Assembly (NCBI GenBank): GCA_030441535.1
Contig: JAUJFZ010000005.1
Span: 1 to 64,000 of the forward strand
From: Betaproteobacteria bacterium LSUCC0117
Lineage (GTDB): Bacteria > Pseudomonadota > Gammaproteobacteria > Burkholderiales > Burkholderiaceae_C
Reading direction: 5' to 3'
DNA: 64,000 nucleotides
Part shown: piece after piece, positions 1 to 8,629 of the stretch
Position numbering within the stretch: the first letter of the stretch is position 1
Layout of the letters: each line of letters opens with the position of its first letter
Notes under the pieces: generated by a model
What the model was told of the DNA's origin: nothing
Seen by the model: only the letters and a program-made list of their open reading frames with translations
Databases searched by the model: none
Program-made: the position numbers and the translations under genes

Positions 1-122
1 AAAAACTCCAATTAAAGAACAAGCCCGTGTCTGGTTTTACGTCTGCACATCATTGCTTATTCACCGCGCACGGGCACACGGTGGCATGACATCGCAGACA
101 AGAAATACGACGCTGTCGATCC
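1..122 (-). promoter_or_regulatory. Intergenic leader downstream of fusA, probably of tuf
   Basis: Non-coding stretch between the fusA stop and the left edge. On the minus strand it contains a 7-bp stem (GCCCGTG at 23-29 with CACGGGC at 69-75) and ends with a Shine-Dalgarno-like TTGGAG about 6 nt from the edge. The order rpsL-rpsG-fusA-tuf is general in proteobacteria, so a tuf gene (EF-Tu) most likely starts just outside the window. The layout resembles the fusA leader, which also has a CG-rich hairpin followed by TTTGGAG. The tuf assignment is inferred from gene order and the ribosome binding site only. Confidence 0.5.
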
Positions 123-2225
123 TTATTTCGCGCGTGAGGCCATGATGGCTTCAGACACGTTACGAGGCGCTTCAGAGTAGTGCTTGAATTCCATGGTGTA
201 GGTCGCACGACCCTGAGACATTGAACGCAATGACGTTGAGTAGCCAAACATTTCTGACAACGGCACTTCGGCGCGGATGGCCTTGCCACCGCCGACCATG
301 TCTTCCATGCCTTGCACCATGCCACGGCGTGAGGACAAGTCGCCCATCACGTTACCGGCATATTCTTCAGGCGTCTCAACTTCCACAGCCATCATTGGCT
401 CAAGAATGACTGGGCTCGCTTTGCGGCAGCCTTCTTTGAAGCCCATGATCGCGGCCATCTTAAAGGCCATTTCGCTTGAGTCAACGTCGTGGTATGAACC
501 AAAGGTCAACGTGACCTTCACGTCAACAACGGGGTATCCAGCCAAGACGCCAGTGGTCAACGCTTCGATCACGCCCTTTTCGACTGCAGGGATGTATTCA
601 CGGGGAACCACACCACCCTTGATCGCGTCCACGAACTCAAAGCCCTTACCCATTTCGTTGGGTTCGACTTTGAAGACCACGTGACCGTACTGACCCTTAC
701 CACCAGACTGGCGAACGAACTTGCCGTCAACGTCTTCCACAATTTTGCGGATCGTCTCGCGGTAGGCCACTTGAGGCTTACCAACGTTGGCTTCAACGCC
801 AAACTCACGCTTCATACGGTCAACCAAAATCTCGAGGTGCAATTCACCCATACCGGCGATGATGGTCTGGCCTGATTCTTCGTCCGTGCGCACACGGAAT
901 GAGGGATCTTCAGCAGCCAATCGATTCAGCGCAATGCCCATTTTCTCTTGGTCTGCCTTGGTCTTTGGTTCAACCGCCTGTGCAATCACGGGCTCAGGGA
1001 AGACCATACGCTCAAGGGTCACAATGGCGTCGGCGTCACAGAGCGTGTCACCCGTCGTCACTTCTTTCAAGCCCACACAAGCGGCGATGTCACCGGCGCG
1101 AATTTCTTCAACTTCTTCACGGTTGTTGGCGTGCATTTGCACGATACGACCGATACGTTCCTTCTTGCCCTTGACGGGGTTGTAGACCGTGTCGCCCTTT
1201 TTCAGGACGCCAGAGTACACACGAACGAATGTCAATTGACCGACGTATGGGTCTGTCATGAGCTTGAATGCCAAGCCAGAGAACTTCTCAGCATCATCCG
1301 CTTTGCGCGTAATTTTGCTTTCGTCTTCGGCGATACCTTCGATTGGAGGCACTTCAACTGGAGAGGGCATCAAGTCCAGAACGGCGTCGAGCATGCGCTG
1401 GACACCTTTGTTCTTGAAAGCTGTGCCGCACAACATAGGCTGGATTTCGCAAGCCAGTGTGCGCAGACGCAAGCCTTCTGTAATTTCTGCCTCGGTCAAG
1501 TCACCCGTTTCCAGGTACTTGTTCATCAACTCTTCCGTGGCTTCGGCCGCTGCCTCAACCATGTTCTCACGCCACTTGGCAGCTTCTGCAACCAATTCGG
1601 CGGGCACTTCAACGTACTCAAACTTCATGCCTTGAGACGCTTCGTCCCAGATGATGGCTTTATTTTTGGCGAGATCTACCACGCCTGTGAAGTGCTCTTC
1701 AGCGCCGATTGGGATCACGATTGGCACGGGGTTTGCCTTCAAACGCAAGCGCATTTGGTCGACTACCTTGAAGAAGTTGGCGCCAGTGCGGTCCATCTTG
1801 TTCACGAAGGCCAAACGGGGCACGCGGTATTTGTTTGCCTGGCGCCAGACGGTTTCAGACTGAGGCTGAACACCACCCACCGCACAGTAGACCATGCAGG
1901 CGCCGTCCAAAACGCGCATTGAGCGTTCAACTTCAATCGTGAAGTCAACGTGGCCAGGGGTATCAATGATGTTGATACGGTGCTCGGGGCGTGAGAGGTC
2001 CATACCCTTCCAGAAGCAGGTGGTTGCAGCAGAGGTAATCGTGATGCCACGCTCTTGCTCTTGCTCCATCCAGTCCATGGTGGCAGCGCCATCGTGCACT
2101 TCACCGATCTTGTGGTTCACACCGGTGTAGAAAAGAATACGCTCGGTTGTGGTTGTTTTACCTGCGTCAATGTGCGCAGAAATACCGATATTTCGATACC
2201 GATTGAGTGGCGTAGTACGGGCCAT
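123..2225 (-). CDS. fusA: Elongation factor G
   Basis: Ribosomal translocation GTPase, 700 aa, acting with GTP on the pretranslocation ribosome in the cytoplasm. The G1 motif AHIDAGKTT lies near residue 20, switch II DTPGHVDF near 90 and the NKMD motif near 145; domains II-V follow, ending in the usual C-terminal EF-G fold. The ATG at 2225 is chosen because MARTTPLNRYRN is the conserved N-terminus and a GGAG lies about 7 nt upstream; an 8-codon upstream extension is not conserved. It is third in the str operon after rpsL and rpsG, with a small hairpin in the 75-nt gap before it. Confidence 0.98.
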   Translation of the reverse strand: MARTTPLNRYRNIGISAHIDAGKTTTTERILFYTGVNHKIGEVHDGAATMDWMEQEQERGITITSAATTCFWKGMDLSRPEHRINIIDTPGHVDFTIEVERSMRVLDGACMVYCAVGGVQPQSETVWRQANKYRVPRLAFVNKMDRTGANFFKVVDQMRLRLKANPVPIVIPIGAEEHFTGVVDLAKNKAIIWDEASQGMKFEYVEVPAELVAEAAKWRENMVEAAAEATEELMNKYLETGDLTEAEITEGLRLRTLACEIQPMLCGTAFKNKGVQRMLDAVLDLMPSPVEVPPIEGIAEDESKITRKADDAEKFSGLAFKLMTDPYVGQLTFVRVYSGVLKKGDTVYNPVKGKKERIGRIVQMHANNREEVEEIRAGDIAACVGLKEVTTGDTLCDADAIVTLERMVFPEPVIAQAVEPKTKADQEKMGIALNRLAAEDPSFRVRTDEESGQTIIAGMGELHLEILVDRMKREFGVEANVGKPQVAYRETIRKIVEDVDGKFVRQSGGKGQYGHVVFKVEPNEMGKGFEFVDAIKGGVVPREYIPAVEKGVIEALTTGVLAGYPVVDVKVTLTFGSYHDVDSSEMAFKMAAIMGFKEGCRKASPVILEPMMAVEVETPEEYAGNVMGDLSSRRGMVQGMEDMVGGGKAIRAEVPLSEMFGYSTSLRSMSQGRATYTMEFKHYSEAPRNVSEAIMASRAK

Positions 2226-2249
2226 GAAAGAACTCCAAATAACAACCAA

Positions 2250-2266
2250 GCCCGCGCACGGCGGGC
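2250..2266 (-). promoter_or_regulatory. Hairpin in the rpsG-fusA spacer
   Basis: A 6-bp perfect stem GCCCGC / GCGGGC with a 5-nt loop lies in the 75-nt spacer, about 25 nt before the fusA start codon. There is no U-tract, so it is unlikely to terminate transcription. A mRNA processing or stability role, or translational control within the str operon, is possible but unproven. A similar hairpin plus TTGGAG arrangement is seen before the presumed tuf gene at the left edge. Confidence 0.4.
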
Positions 2267-2300
2267 CTGATTCGCTAAGACAAAATAATGGGGATCAGGA

Positions 2301-2774
2301 TTAGAAGCGGAAGTGGCTGAAAGCCTTGTTGGCTTCGGCCATGCGGTGCACTTCGTCACGCTTCTTCATGGCACCACCGCGGCCTTCGGTCGCTTCGAGC
2401 AACTCGTTGGCCAAACGGAACGCCATTGACTTTTCGCTGCGCTTCTTAGCTGCTTCCTTGATCCAGCGCATGGCCAGCGCCATACGACGAACGGGACGAA
2501 CTTCAACAGGCACTTGGTAGTTTGCACCACCAACGCGGCGAGACTTCACCTCGACCACGGGCTTCACGTTATTCAAGGCAGTGTTGAAAAGGTCGAGCGG
2601 GTCAGCGCCATTGGCCTTTTTCTCCATTTGAGCCAGTGCACCGTAAACGATACGCTCAGCAACAGCCTTCTTGCCACCTTGCATGATGACGTTCATAAAT
2701 TTGGCCAGATCCACATTTCCGTACTTGGGATCGGGCAGGATTTCACGTTTAGGGACTTCGCGACGACGTGGCAT
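2301..2774 (-). CDS. rpsG: 30S ribosomal protein S7
   Basis: Primary 16S rRNA-binding protein of the small-subunit head and a usual translational repressor of the str operon. The 157-aa length is normal. The start is set at MPRRREVPKR (2774), the invariant S7 N-terminus; sixteen upstream codons in frame are not conserved. The middle of the protein carries the family pattern around residues 20-100 and the C-terminus ends FSHFRF. It lies 162 nt downstream of rpsL and 75 nt upstream of fusA. Confidence 0.98.
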   Translation of the reverse strand: MPRRREVPKREILPDPKYGNVDLAKFMNVIMQGGKKAVAERIVYGALAQMEKKANGADPLDLFNTALNNVKPVVEVKSRRVGGANYQVPVEVRPVRRMALAMRWIKEAAKKRSEKSMAFRLANELLEATEGRGGAMKKRDEVHRMAEANKAFSHFRF

Positions 2775-2936
2775 TTTTAAACCTCTTAATTGCTTCAGTT
2801 GGTTGGTAGCTTTGCTACACAACCGCGAGAGCTATTTCCAACTCTCACTTACTCGACCCGCTTGCAACACGCAAGTTTGGGGTCACTACGCTGTCACTGC
2901 GAGTCACGCAGAGCAGCACCTGTTAACTTTTGAAAA

Positions 2937-3314
2937 TTATTTCGCTTTTGGCTTCTTGGCACCGTACTTGGAGCGTGACTGCTTACGGTCTTTAACGCCT
3001 TGCAAGTCAAGCGAGCCACGAACGATGTGGTAACGCACACCGGGCAAGTCTTTAACACGACCACCGCGTACGAGAACCACACTGTGCTCTTGCAGGTTGT
3101 GGCCTTCACCGCCGATGTATGAGATCACCTCAAAACCGTTGGTCAAGCGCACCTTGGCAACTTTACGCAAAGCGGAGTTAGGCTTTTTAGGTGTCGTGGT
3201 GTACACGCGAGTGCAAACGCCACGACGTTGTGGGCAATTTTCCATCGCTGGGCTCTTGGACTTGATCTTTTCGACCGTCCGCCCGTGGCGAATGAGTTGG
3301 TTAATGGTTGGCAT
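2937..3314 (-). CDS. rpsL: 30S ribosomal protein S12
   Basis: Decoding-centre protein of the 30S subunit, 125 aa. The sequence starts MPTINQLIRHGR and contains the PKKPNSALRK segment, whose second lysine is the classical streptomycin-sensitivity position; it is lysine here, so the wild-type form is predicted. The second conserved region GGEGHNLQEHSVVLVRGGR is also intact. It is the first gene of the str operon and is preceded by an extended -10 promoter about 130 nt upstream. Confidence 0.98.
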   Translation of the reverse strand: MPTINQLIRHGRTVEKIKSKSPAMENCPQRRGVCTRVYTTTPKKPNSALRKVAKVRLTNGFEVISYIGGEGHNLQEHSVVLVRGGRVKDLPGVRYHIVRGSLDLQGVKDRKQSRSKYGAKKPKAK

Positions 3315-3417
3315 GAAACGTCCCTAAACGTCAAAAATCAAAAAACAAATACACGCGCCTGTGTTGAAGAACAGCAACCCACGCCCGTGAAAACGTAGCT
3401 TGCGCAGACGCGCACCC

Positions 3418-3449
3418 CTTCGGTTTTTTCCGAAAAGCCCTCGATCATA
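3418..3449 (-). promoter_or_regulatory. Extended -10 promoter and leader hairpin of the str operon
   Basis: On the minus strand TGC-TATGAT (the hexamer complements 3444-3449) forms an extended -10 box; no good -35 box is seen. Transcription would start near 3437, giving a leader of about 120 nt before rpsL. Shortly after the start, TTCGG-A6-CCGAA forms a 5-bp hairpin (3418-3433). Assigned from sequence pattern and position ahead of rpsL. Confidence 0.5.
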
Positions 3450-3566
3450 GCATTGAAGGTGTTTTGTGGGGCAGGGCCAGTAAGTTTTTTAGCGCAATGC
3501 CGCGGGCGCGTTGTATTTCAAACACCCGTGACAGTGGCTCGATTGCTGCGAGTGTTTTCTTTTTAC

Positions 3567-4763
3567 TTACTCTGTCAGGAGCAGCAAGGTATCCCACATC
3601 CGGCCGAGGAAACCATCCGCCTCAACTGGCTGCGCCACGACCAGCGGCTGTTTTGTCAGGATGGTGCCATCGGGCAAGGCAACCGTGACATCACCGACCA
3701 CCTGCCCAGCAAGCAAAGGCGCGATCAATCGATCAGGCACATTCACCTTGATATCGATTTTGCCCCCCATGCCCGTTGGCACGGCGACCGATAGCCCGCC
3801 CGCTACGCCCAATGGCGCCAATTTGGTCTGCCCTTTCCATACGCGTTGACTTGTGACGGCCGCATCTGGTTTGGCAACGGTTACCAATTCAAAATTTGTA
3901 TAGCCCCAGTTCAACAGTTTCTGGCTCTCTGTCGCGCGGCTCGAAGCGCTGCTAGAGCCCAATACAACCGAGAGTAATCGCCGCATGCGCTTGCCATCCT
4001 CGCCTCGTGGCGGGACCGGTCGAATCGCGGTAGCGACAAGACAGTAACCCGCCGCCTGGGTATGCCCAGTTTTGAGACCATCGACTGTGGGGTCTCGAAA
4101 CAAGAGCAGGTTGCGGTTGGTGTCATTCGCGGCAGGCGTACCGGGGTAGCGATAGTGCTTGGTCGCGTAGATAGGCGTGTACGCTGGAAAATCATTCATC
4201 AACCGTGTCGACAACAAGGCTAAGTCCTGTGCGGTGGTCGTGTGCCCAGGCGCTGTCAAACCTTCGGGGTTCTTGTAGCCGGTATTTTTCATACCCAAGA
4301 GCGCGGCTTGTTGGTTCATCATCTCGACGAATCGCTCCACGCTACCGGCGACACCCTCTGCCAGCGCAACGGTCGCATCGTTGCCGGATTGCACGATCAT
4401 GCCGTGCAGCAAGTCACGCACGGGGATAGCCATATTCGGCTCAATGAACATGCGCGACCCTTCCATGCGCCACGCACGCTCGCTGACCGTGAAGGTTTGA
4501 TCGAGGTTGATCTTTTTGGTCTTGAGCGCATCAAAGACAACATAGGCCGTCATCAGCTTGGTCAGGGATGCCGGCTCAACCGCCATTTGACTGTTTTCCT
4601 CAGCCAAAATTTGTCCTGTTGTGACGTCGACCAGCAAGAACGCCTTGGCGTCCAACATGGGCGGCTGAGGCGACGTCGCATGCGCAACACCAACTGCCGC
4701 CAGCGCCAGCAGACTGGTTGCTAGTAAACGTTTCAGGAAACCAAGCGAAGAAATGGCTGTCAT
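3567..4763 (-). CDS. D-alanyl-D-alanine carboxypeptidase (PBP5/6 family)
   Basis: Penicillin-binding protein that trims the terminal D-Ala from peptidoglycan pentapeptides in the periplasm; 398 aa. A signal peptide ends near HAT (residue 30). The catalytic SxxK is SLTK at residues 66-69, the SxN motif is SGND and the third motif is KTGHTQ. After the transpeptidase-like domain comes the beta-rich PBP5 C-terminal domain, ending with a short hydrophobic, probably amphipathic membrane anchor. No Shine-Dalgarno is visible. It is transcribed toward rpsL but has about 250 nt between. It corresponds to the dacA/dacC type; which paralogue cannot be said. Confidence 0.93.
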   Translation of the reverse strand: MTAISSLGFLKRLLATSLLALAAVGVAHATSPQPPMLDAKAFLLVDVTTGQILAEENSQMAVEPASLTKLMTAYVVFDALKTKKINLDQTFTVSERAWRMEGSRMFIEPNMAIPVRDLLHGMIVQSGNDATVALAEGVAGSVERFVEMMNQQAALLGMKNTGYKNPEGLTAPGHTTTAQDLALLSTRLMNDFPAYTPIYATKHYRYPGTPAANDTNRNLLLFRDPTVDGLKTGHTQAAGYCLVATAIRPVPPRGEDGKRMRRLLSVVLGSSSASSRATESQKLLNWGYTNFELVTVAKPDAAVTSQRVWKGQTKLAPLGVAGGLSVAVPTGMGGKIDIKVNVPDRLIAPLLAGQVVGDVTVALPDGTILTKQPLVVAQPVEADGFLGRMWDTLLLLTE

Positions 4764-4824
4764 AAGAGGTGGATTAAACGGTTACTTGGGAATTCAATGA
4801 ACGTGTGCGCGTCGCGGCACGGCA

Positions 4825-5475
4825 TCAAGCTGCTTGAGGCGGCGATAAATGGCGCGCCACCATGTACTTTAACAAGGGCAACTGGCCATGGAAGAAGTGG
4901 CCCACATCGGGCACTACAGAAACTGGCAAATATTGCGGGCGAGCCCAGCTCATGACATCTGCCAGCAAAACGGTATCGTCTGCGTCGCCGTGTATGACCA
5001 ACGTGCGCTCATGCAGCGCGTGGGGTATTGCTGGTACCTCGAAACGACTGACGGCGGTACCGACGAGGACGGCGTGCTGGATGTCCTGCCCGCTCGACGA
5101 GCCCTCAGTCGTCAAATTCGCCAGCGCACGACACGTTACAAATGCGCCAAATGAAAAGCCTGCTATCGCCAGCGCACCAGTGGGTGCCAGCTGAGCTTTT
5201 ACGGCCAACCAGTCGTCCAATTCACCGTCGCCACCGCCATAGGTGCCGCCACTCTTCCCCACACCGCGAAAATTGAAGCGTACTGCCGTCCAGCCCTTTT
5301 GCAACGCGGCACGGGCTAGCGTTTGCACGACCTTGTTGTCCATGGTGCCTTGAAAGAGGGGGTGGGGGTGCGCAATCAAAAGGGTACCCGCGTGCCCACT
5401 GGTCGGTGTATCCCGCGCGATTTCGAGCGGGCCGGCAGGGCCTTCAATTAAAAAGCGCTCGGTACTGGCATTCAT
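4825..5475 (-). CDS. Alpha/beta hydrolase (dienelactone-hydrolase-like)
   Basis: 216-aa soluble alpha/beta hydrolase. The nucleophile elbow is GFSFGAF (about residue 104-110), an oxyanion-side AHPHPLFQGTMDNKV segment lies near residue 35, and the acid/His positions are HGDADDTV and VGHFFHG near the C-terminus. This arrangement matches the short alpha/beta hydrolases found widely in Betaproteobacteria; the substrate is not known. It starts 2 nt after the stop of the [2Fe-2S] protein gene, so the two are co-transcribed and probably translationally coupled. Confidence 0.85.
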   Translation of the reverse strand: MNASTERFLIEGPAGPLEIARDTPTSGHAGTLLIAHPHPLFQGTMDNKVVQTLARAALQKGWTAVRFNFRGVGKSGGTYGGGDGELDDWLAVKAQLAPTGALAIAGFSFGAFVTCRALANLTTEGSSSGQDIQHAVLVGTAVSRFEVPAIPHALHERTLVIHGDADDTVLLADVMSWARPQYLPVSVVPDVGHFFHGQLPLLKYMVARHLSPPQAA

Positions 5476-5477
5476 GA

Positions 5478-5846
5478 CTAACGACCGACGCTGTCGGGCA
5501 GCACCAAACGCTCAACAACCTCGCCATTTTTCAGGTGCTTTTCAACAATTTCGTCAATGTCATCGGTGTCTACATACGTGTACCAGACCGCCTCAGGATA
5601 GACCACCGCGACCGGACCGCCTGCACAGCGATCCAAGCACCCTGCTTTGTTGACACGCACACTTCCTTGCCCGTTTAGCCCTGCGGCTTTGACCTGTAAC
5701 TTGCAGTGATCAAACGCTTGGTTCGCAATGCCATCGGCGCATGACGCCGTGCCGTTGGTGCGCTGATTGGTGCAAAAAAAGATGTGGCGTTGGTAATAAC
5801 TCTTCGAATTTTCTGAGTCGTTTGTCATGCGATGACTTTCATTCAA
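5478..5846 (-). CDS. (2Fe-2S) ferredoxin domain protein, thioredoxin-like fold
   Basis: 122-aa protein with the cysteine pattern of thioredoxin-like [2Fe-2S] ferredoxins: CTNQRTNGTASC near residues 25-36, then GCLDRC about 35 residues later. These four cysteines would bind one cluster. Such proteins transfer electrons or act as cluster sensors; the partner is unknown here. The start at 5846 gives MNESHRMTND; an internal ATG at residue 7 is equally possible. It sits directly ahead of the hydrolase gene with a 2-nt gap. Confidence 0.85.
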   Translation of the reverse strand: MNESHRMTNDSENSKSYYQRHIFFCTNQRTNGTASCADGIANQAFDHCKLQVKAAGLNGQGSVRVNKAGCLDRCAGGPVAVVYPEAVWYTYVDTDDIDEIVEKHLKNGEVVERLVLPDSVGR

Positions 5847-5880
5847 TGTACGGTTAACGCAGCCCTCTAGGCGTATGCGA

Positions 5881-6990
5881 TCAAGCGTGATTTCGTTTGA
5901 GTAATTGCATCAGGGCATGCACCAGAACCAGCAAGGGCCACAGCCAACCAAACCATTTCGACACGCCGTGAAACCGAATAAAGCGCCCCTGCTCCCAAAC
6001 CAATAGCGACTGATCCAAATAGGCAGTTGGCGCACTGACGTTCAGCAAATACAGCGTCGCCAACAGCGCCAAAACCAACCCCATCAAAAGCCAACCCCTA
6101 GGAAGTGTACTGCCCAGTAGCGCCGCAACGGTGGCGTACCCCATGGCCTCCAACATACCCGGCCGCCACCACTCCAGCGCGCGCTCGGGGCCATAAGTCA
6201 GTGCCCCCGAAATCAACCCCATGGCACCTGCCACCAGCATCAAGAGCACCACAGCCAGCCGCCGTCCTGTTCGGTTGCGCATGGCCGCCATCGCCAGCAA
6301 GCACGGGGCCAGCAGGGCAATCGTCATGGTGGTGATTTCACCGTACAGGCTCAATGCCGGCGGCGTCTGTGCCAGCCAGTGTCCGAGGTCAACAAGGTAA
6401 CGTTGGCCAAATACGTCAATGCCGCTGAAATCGGGAAACCAGGCGTGCATACGCTCTCTGATTTGACCCAAGCCAAACGGCACTGAGGCGGGATACAAAA
6501 TCGCCACCGGCCACAGTGCCAACAACACCAGATCAGTTTTTGTATCCAGCATGAGGTGACGTTGCCGCCACCTATCCAACCATTTGATGATGGTTAGTCG
6601 AGCGGCAAAAAGGGCAACCACTGCGCCCAACAGTGCGCCAGCGGTATTGAGCAACCAATCGACATTTGAGGGAATGCGCAGCGGCAAAAACCCCTGAAGC
6701 CACTCCAGACTCAGCGACAAGCCACTGGACAACGCAACCGCGAGCAAGGCGCCCCGCCAAGGCCCTATGGAGCGCCCCAGCGTCCACGCCAACAAGAACC
6801 CCAATGGCGCATATCCCAGCCAGTTCGCAATGACGTCGAACCATGTCCAATAGCGGGGCCAAGGCGCGCTGATGAGGTCAATGACATCCACGCCAGCGTC
6901 GCGCCAGCCCGAGAAGGGATAAAGACTCGCGTAGGCAATCAGCAACGCAAATGCAAACGCCAAGGGCGTGGCCGTTGATCGCTTGGTCAT
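5881..6990 (-). CDS. VanZ-like integral membrane protein
   Basis: 369-aa polytopic membrane protein with about ten hydrophobic segments. The N-terminal part (residues 10-125) has the VanZ-like layout: a first helix ending LYPFSGW, then WLGYAPLGFLLAW and the SNVDWLLNTAGALLGA block. The C-terminal half is an additional set of membrane helices. VanZ gave its name through teicoplanin resistance, but for proteobacterial homologues the function is unknown. It lies between the ferredoxin-like gene (34 nt away) and hemJ (42 nt away), all on the same strand. Confidence 0.8.
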   Translation of the reverse strand: MTKRSTATPLAFAFALLIAYASLYPFSGWRDAGVDVIDLISAPWPRYWTWFDVIANWLGYAPLGFLLAWTLGRSIGPWRGALLAVALSSGLSLSLEWLQGFLPLRIPSNVDWLLNTAGALLGAVVALFAARLTIIKWLDRWRQRHLMLDTKTDLVLLALWPVAILYPASVPFGLGQIRERMHAWFPDFSGIDVFGQRYLVDLGHWLAQTPPALSLYGEITTMTIALLAPCLLAMAAMRNRTGRRLAVVLLMLVAGAMGLISGALTYGPERALEWWRPGMLEAMGYATVAALLGSTLPRGWLLMGLVLALLATLYLLNVSAPTAYLDQSLLVWEQGRFIRFHGVSKWFGWLWPLLVLVHALMQLLKRNHA

Positions 6991-7032
6991 AAAAATATCA
7001 CCTGCAAATCGCGTAAAACCCGCTTTATCCTT

Positions 7033-7461
7033 TTAAAAAGGCTTAACGACCACCAACACCACTGCAATTAGCAGTAAGACGACTGGTATTTCATTGAACC
7101 ATCGAAACCAGACATGGCCGCGTTGCATGGTGCCCGCTTCGAATTTTTTCAGTAAGGTACCGCAGGCGTGGTGATACCCCAGGGCCAGCAGGATCACCAC
7201 CCACTTTGCATGCATCCAGCCGTTACCGGGTCCAAAGCCAATGCGGTAAACGCCCCAAAGGGCTAAGCCAAAGCCGACCGCTGGAAGCGCCAGCAAGGTC
7301 GTGAAACGCATCAATTTACGCGCCATCAACAGCAAACGTTCACGCTCCGCATGGCTGTCAGCTGGCACCATCGCCAAGTTGACATAAATTCGGGGCAGGT
7401 AAAAAAGCCCTGCAAACCAACTAGCGACAAAAACGATGTGAAATGATTTAATCCAGAGCAT
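7033..7461 (-). CDS. hemJ: Protoporphyrinogen oxidase HemJ
   Basis: 142-aa membrane protein with four hydrophobic helices that fits the HemJ (UPF0093) family, which oxidises protoporphyrinogen IX to protoporphyrin IX in many Gram-negatives lacking HemG and HemY. The conserved histidine of the first helix is in SFHIVFVASW (residue 8), and WMHAKW plus the GYHHACG motif carry further conserved residues. The divergently transcribed hemB starts about 130 nt away, giving a haem-synthesis pair. Small CopD-like proteins look similar, but the length and motifs favour HemJ. Confidence 0.85.
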   Translation of the reverse strand: MLWIKSFHIVFVASWFAGLFYLPRIYVNLAMVPADSHAERERLLLMARKLMRFTTLLALPAVGFGLALWGVYRIGFGPGNGWMHAKWVVILLALGYHHACGTLLKKFEAGTMQRGHVWFRWFNEIPVVLLLIAVVLVVVKPF

Positions 7462-7592
7462 AGGTTCCGTTGCAAACCGCGTTTTGAGCTTTCAATGTGC
7501 GGTCCGTAGCGCTTCTTTCGTTTGTTGGGGTGTAGGGACGTCCTATTTTAGGCATGACCCTTGAGGCGCCGCAATTTTGTCAAAATATCAAT

Positions 7593-8606
7593 ATGACCAT
7601 CGATTTATCGGCGCTGAGCGCTTACCCAAACAACCGCCCGCGCCGGTTACGCCGCGACGATTTCACCCGTCGATTGGTACGCGAAAACCATTTGCGCGTT
7701 GACGACTTGATTTATCCCGTGTTCGTTCTCGATGGCGAAGGTCGTCGGGAGACGGTGTCGTCCATGCCGGGCGTCGAGCGCTTGAGCCTCGACTTATTGC
7801 TCCCCGTGGCACAGGAATGCGTCGACCTTGGGATCCCAGTCATGGCTTTATTCCCTGTGGTCGATGGGGCACTGAAAACACCGGATGGACGCGAAGCATT
7901 CAATCCTGACGGCCTCATCCCCCGAGTGGTACGCGCCCTCAAAGACCGACTTCCTAACCTCGGTGTGATGACCGATGTGGCACTCGACCCCTACACCAGC
8001 CATGGCCAAGACGGGTTACTGGATGCGCACAACTACATCATCAATGACGCCACGGTCGAGGTGCTTGTCAAGCAAGCGCTGGCTCAAGCCGCCGCCGGTG
8101 TGGACATTGTGGCCCCCAGCGACATGATGGATGGGCGCATCGCGGCGATCCGCCAAGCCCTAGAAAGTGAGGGTCATGTGCACACCCGCATCATGGCCTA
8201 CAGCGCTAAATACGCATCCGCCTTTTACGGCCCCTTTCGCGACGCCGTCGGCTCGGCTGCCAACTTGGGCAAGGCCGACAAAAAGGCCTACCAAATGGAC
8301 CCGGGCAACACCGACGAGGCATTACGTGAAGTGGCATTGGATATCGCGGAGGGCGCCGACATGGTCATGGTTAAACCGGGGATGCCCTACCTAGACGTGG
8401 TGCGTCGCGTCAAGGAAACCTTCGCAGTCCCCACATTTGCCTACCAGGTCAGTGGCGAGTACGCGATGCTAAAAGCCGCGGCGCAGAACGGCTGGCTGGA
8501 TCACGATGCCGTCATGATGGAGAGCCTGCTGGCGTTTAAACGCGCGGGCGCAGACGGAATCCTGACCTATTTTTCACGCGATGCCGCGCGGCTTTTGCGT
8601 GGCTGA
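7593..8606 (+). CDS. hemB: Delta-aminolevulinic acid dehydratase
   Basis: Porphobilinogen synthase: condenses two 5-aminolevulinate molecules. 337 aa from the ATG at 7593, the family's length; a start 13 codons earlier is possible but not conserved. The active-site lysines lie in YSAKYAS and VMVKPGMPYL. The metal region reads DVALDPYTSHGQDG, with aspartate/alanine instead of the three cysteines of the zinc enzymes, so it belongs to the magnesium-type, zinc-independent class. No Shine-Dalgarno is seen; CAAAAT ends 6 nt before ATG. It opens a plus-strand run with an SDR gene (23 nt) and radA. Confidence 0.96.
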   Translation: MTIDLSALSAYPNNRPRRLRRDDFTRRLVRENHLRVDDLIYPVFVLDGEGRRETVSSMPGVERLSLDLLLPVAQECVDLGIPVMALFPVVDGALKTPDGREAFNPDGLIPRVVRALKDRLPNLGVMTDVALDPYTSHGQDGLLDAHNYIINDATVEVLVKQALAQAAAGVDIVAPSDMMDGRIAAIRQALESEGHVHTRIMAYSAKYASAFYGPFRDAVGSAANLGKADKKAYQMDPGNTDEALREVALDIAEGADMVMVKPGMPYLDVVRRVKETFAVPTFAYQVSGEYAMLKAAAQNGWLDHDAVMMESLLAFKRAGADGILTYFSRDAARLLRG

Positions 8607-8629
8607 TTCTTTTGAAATGATCACTTGCC

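Noticed and set aside
948..1922. Long reading frame antisense to fusA
   Set aside because: It mirrors the strong codon bias of fusA and has no domain; the same applies to other long antisense frames (for example over the GMC, aldehyde dehydrogenase and mrdA genes).
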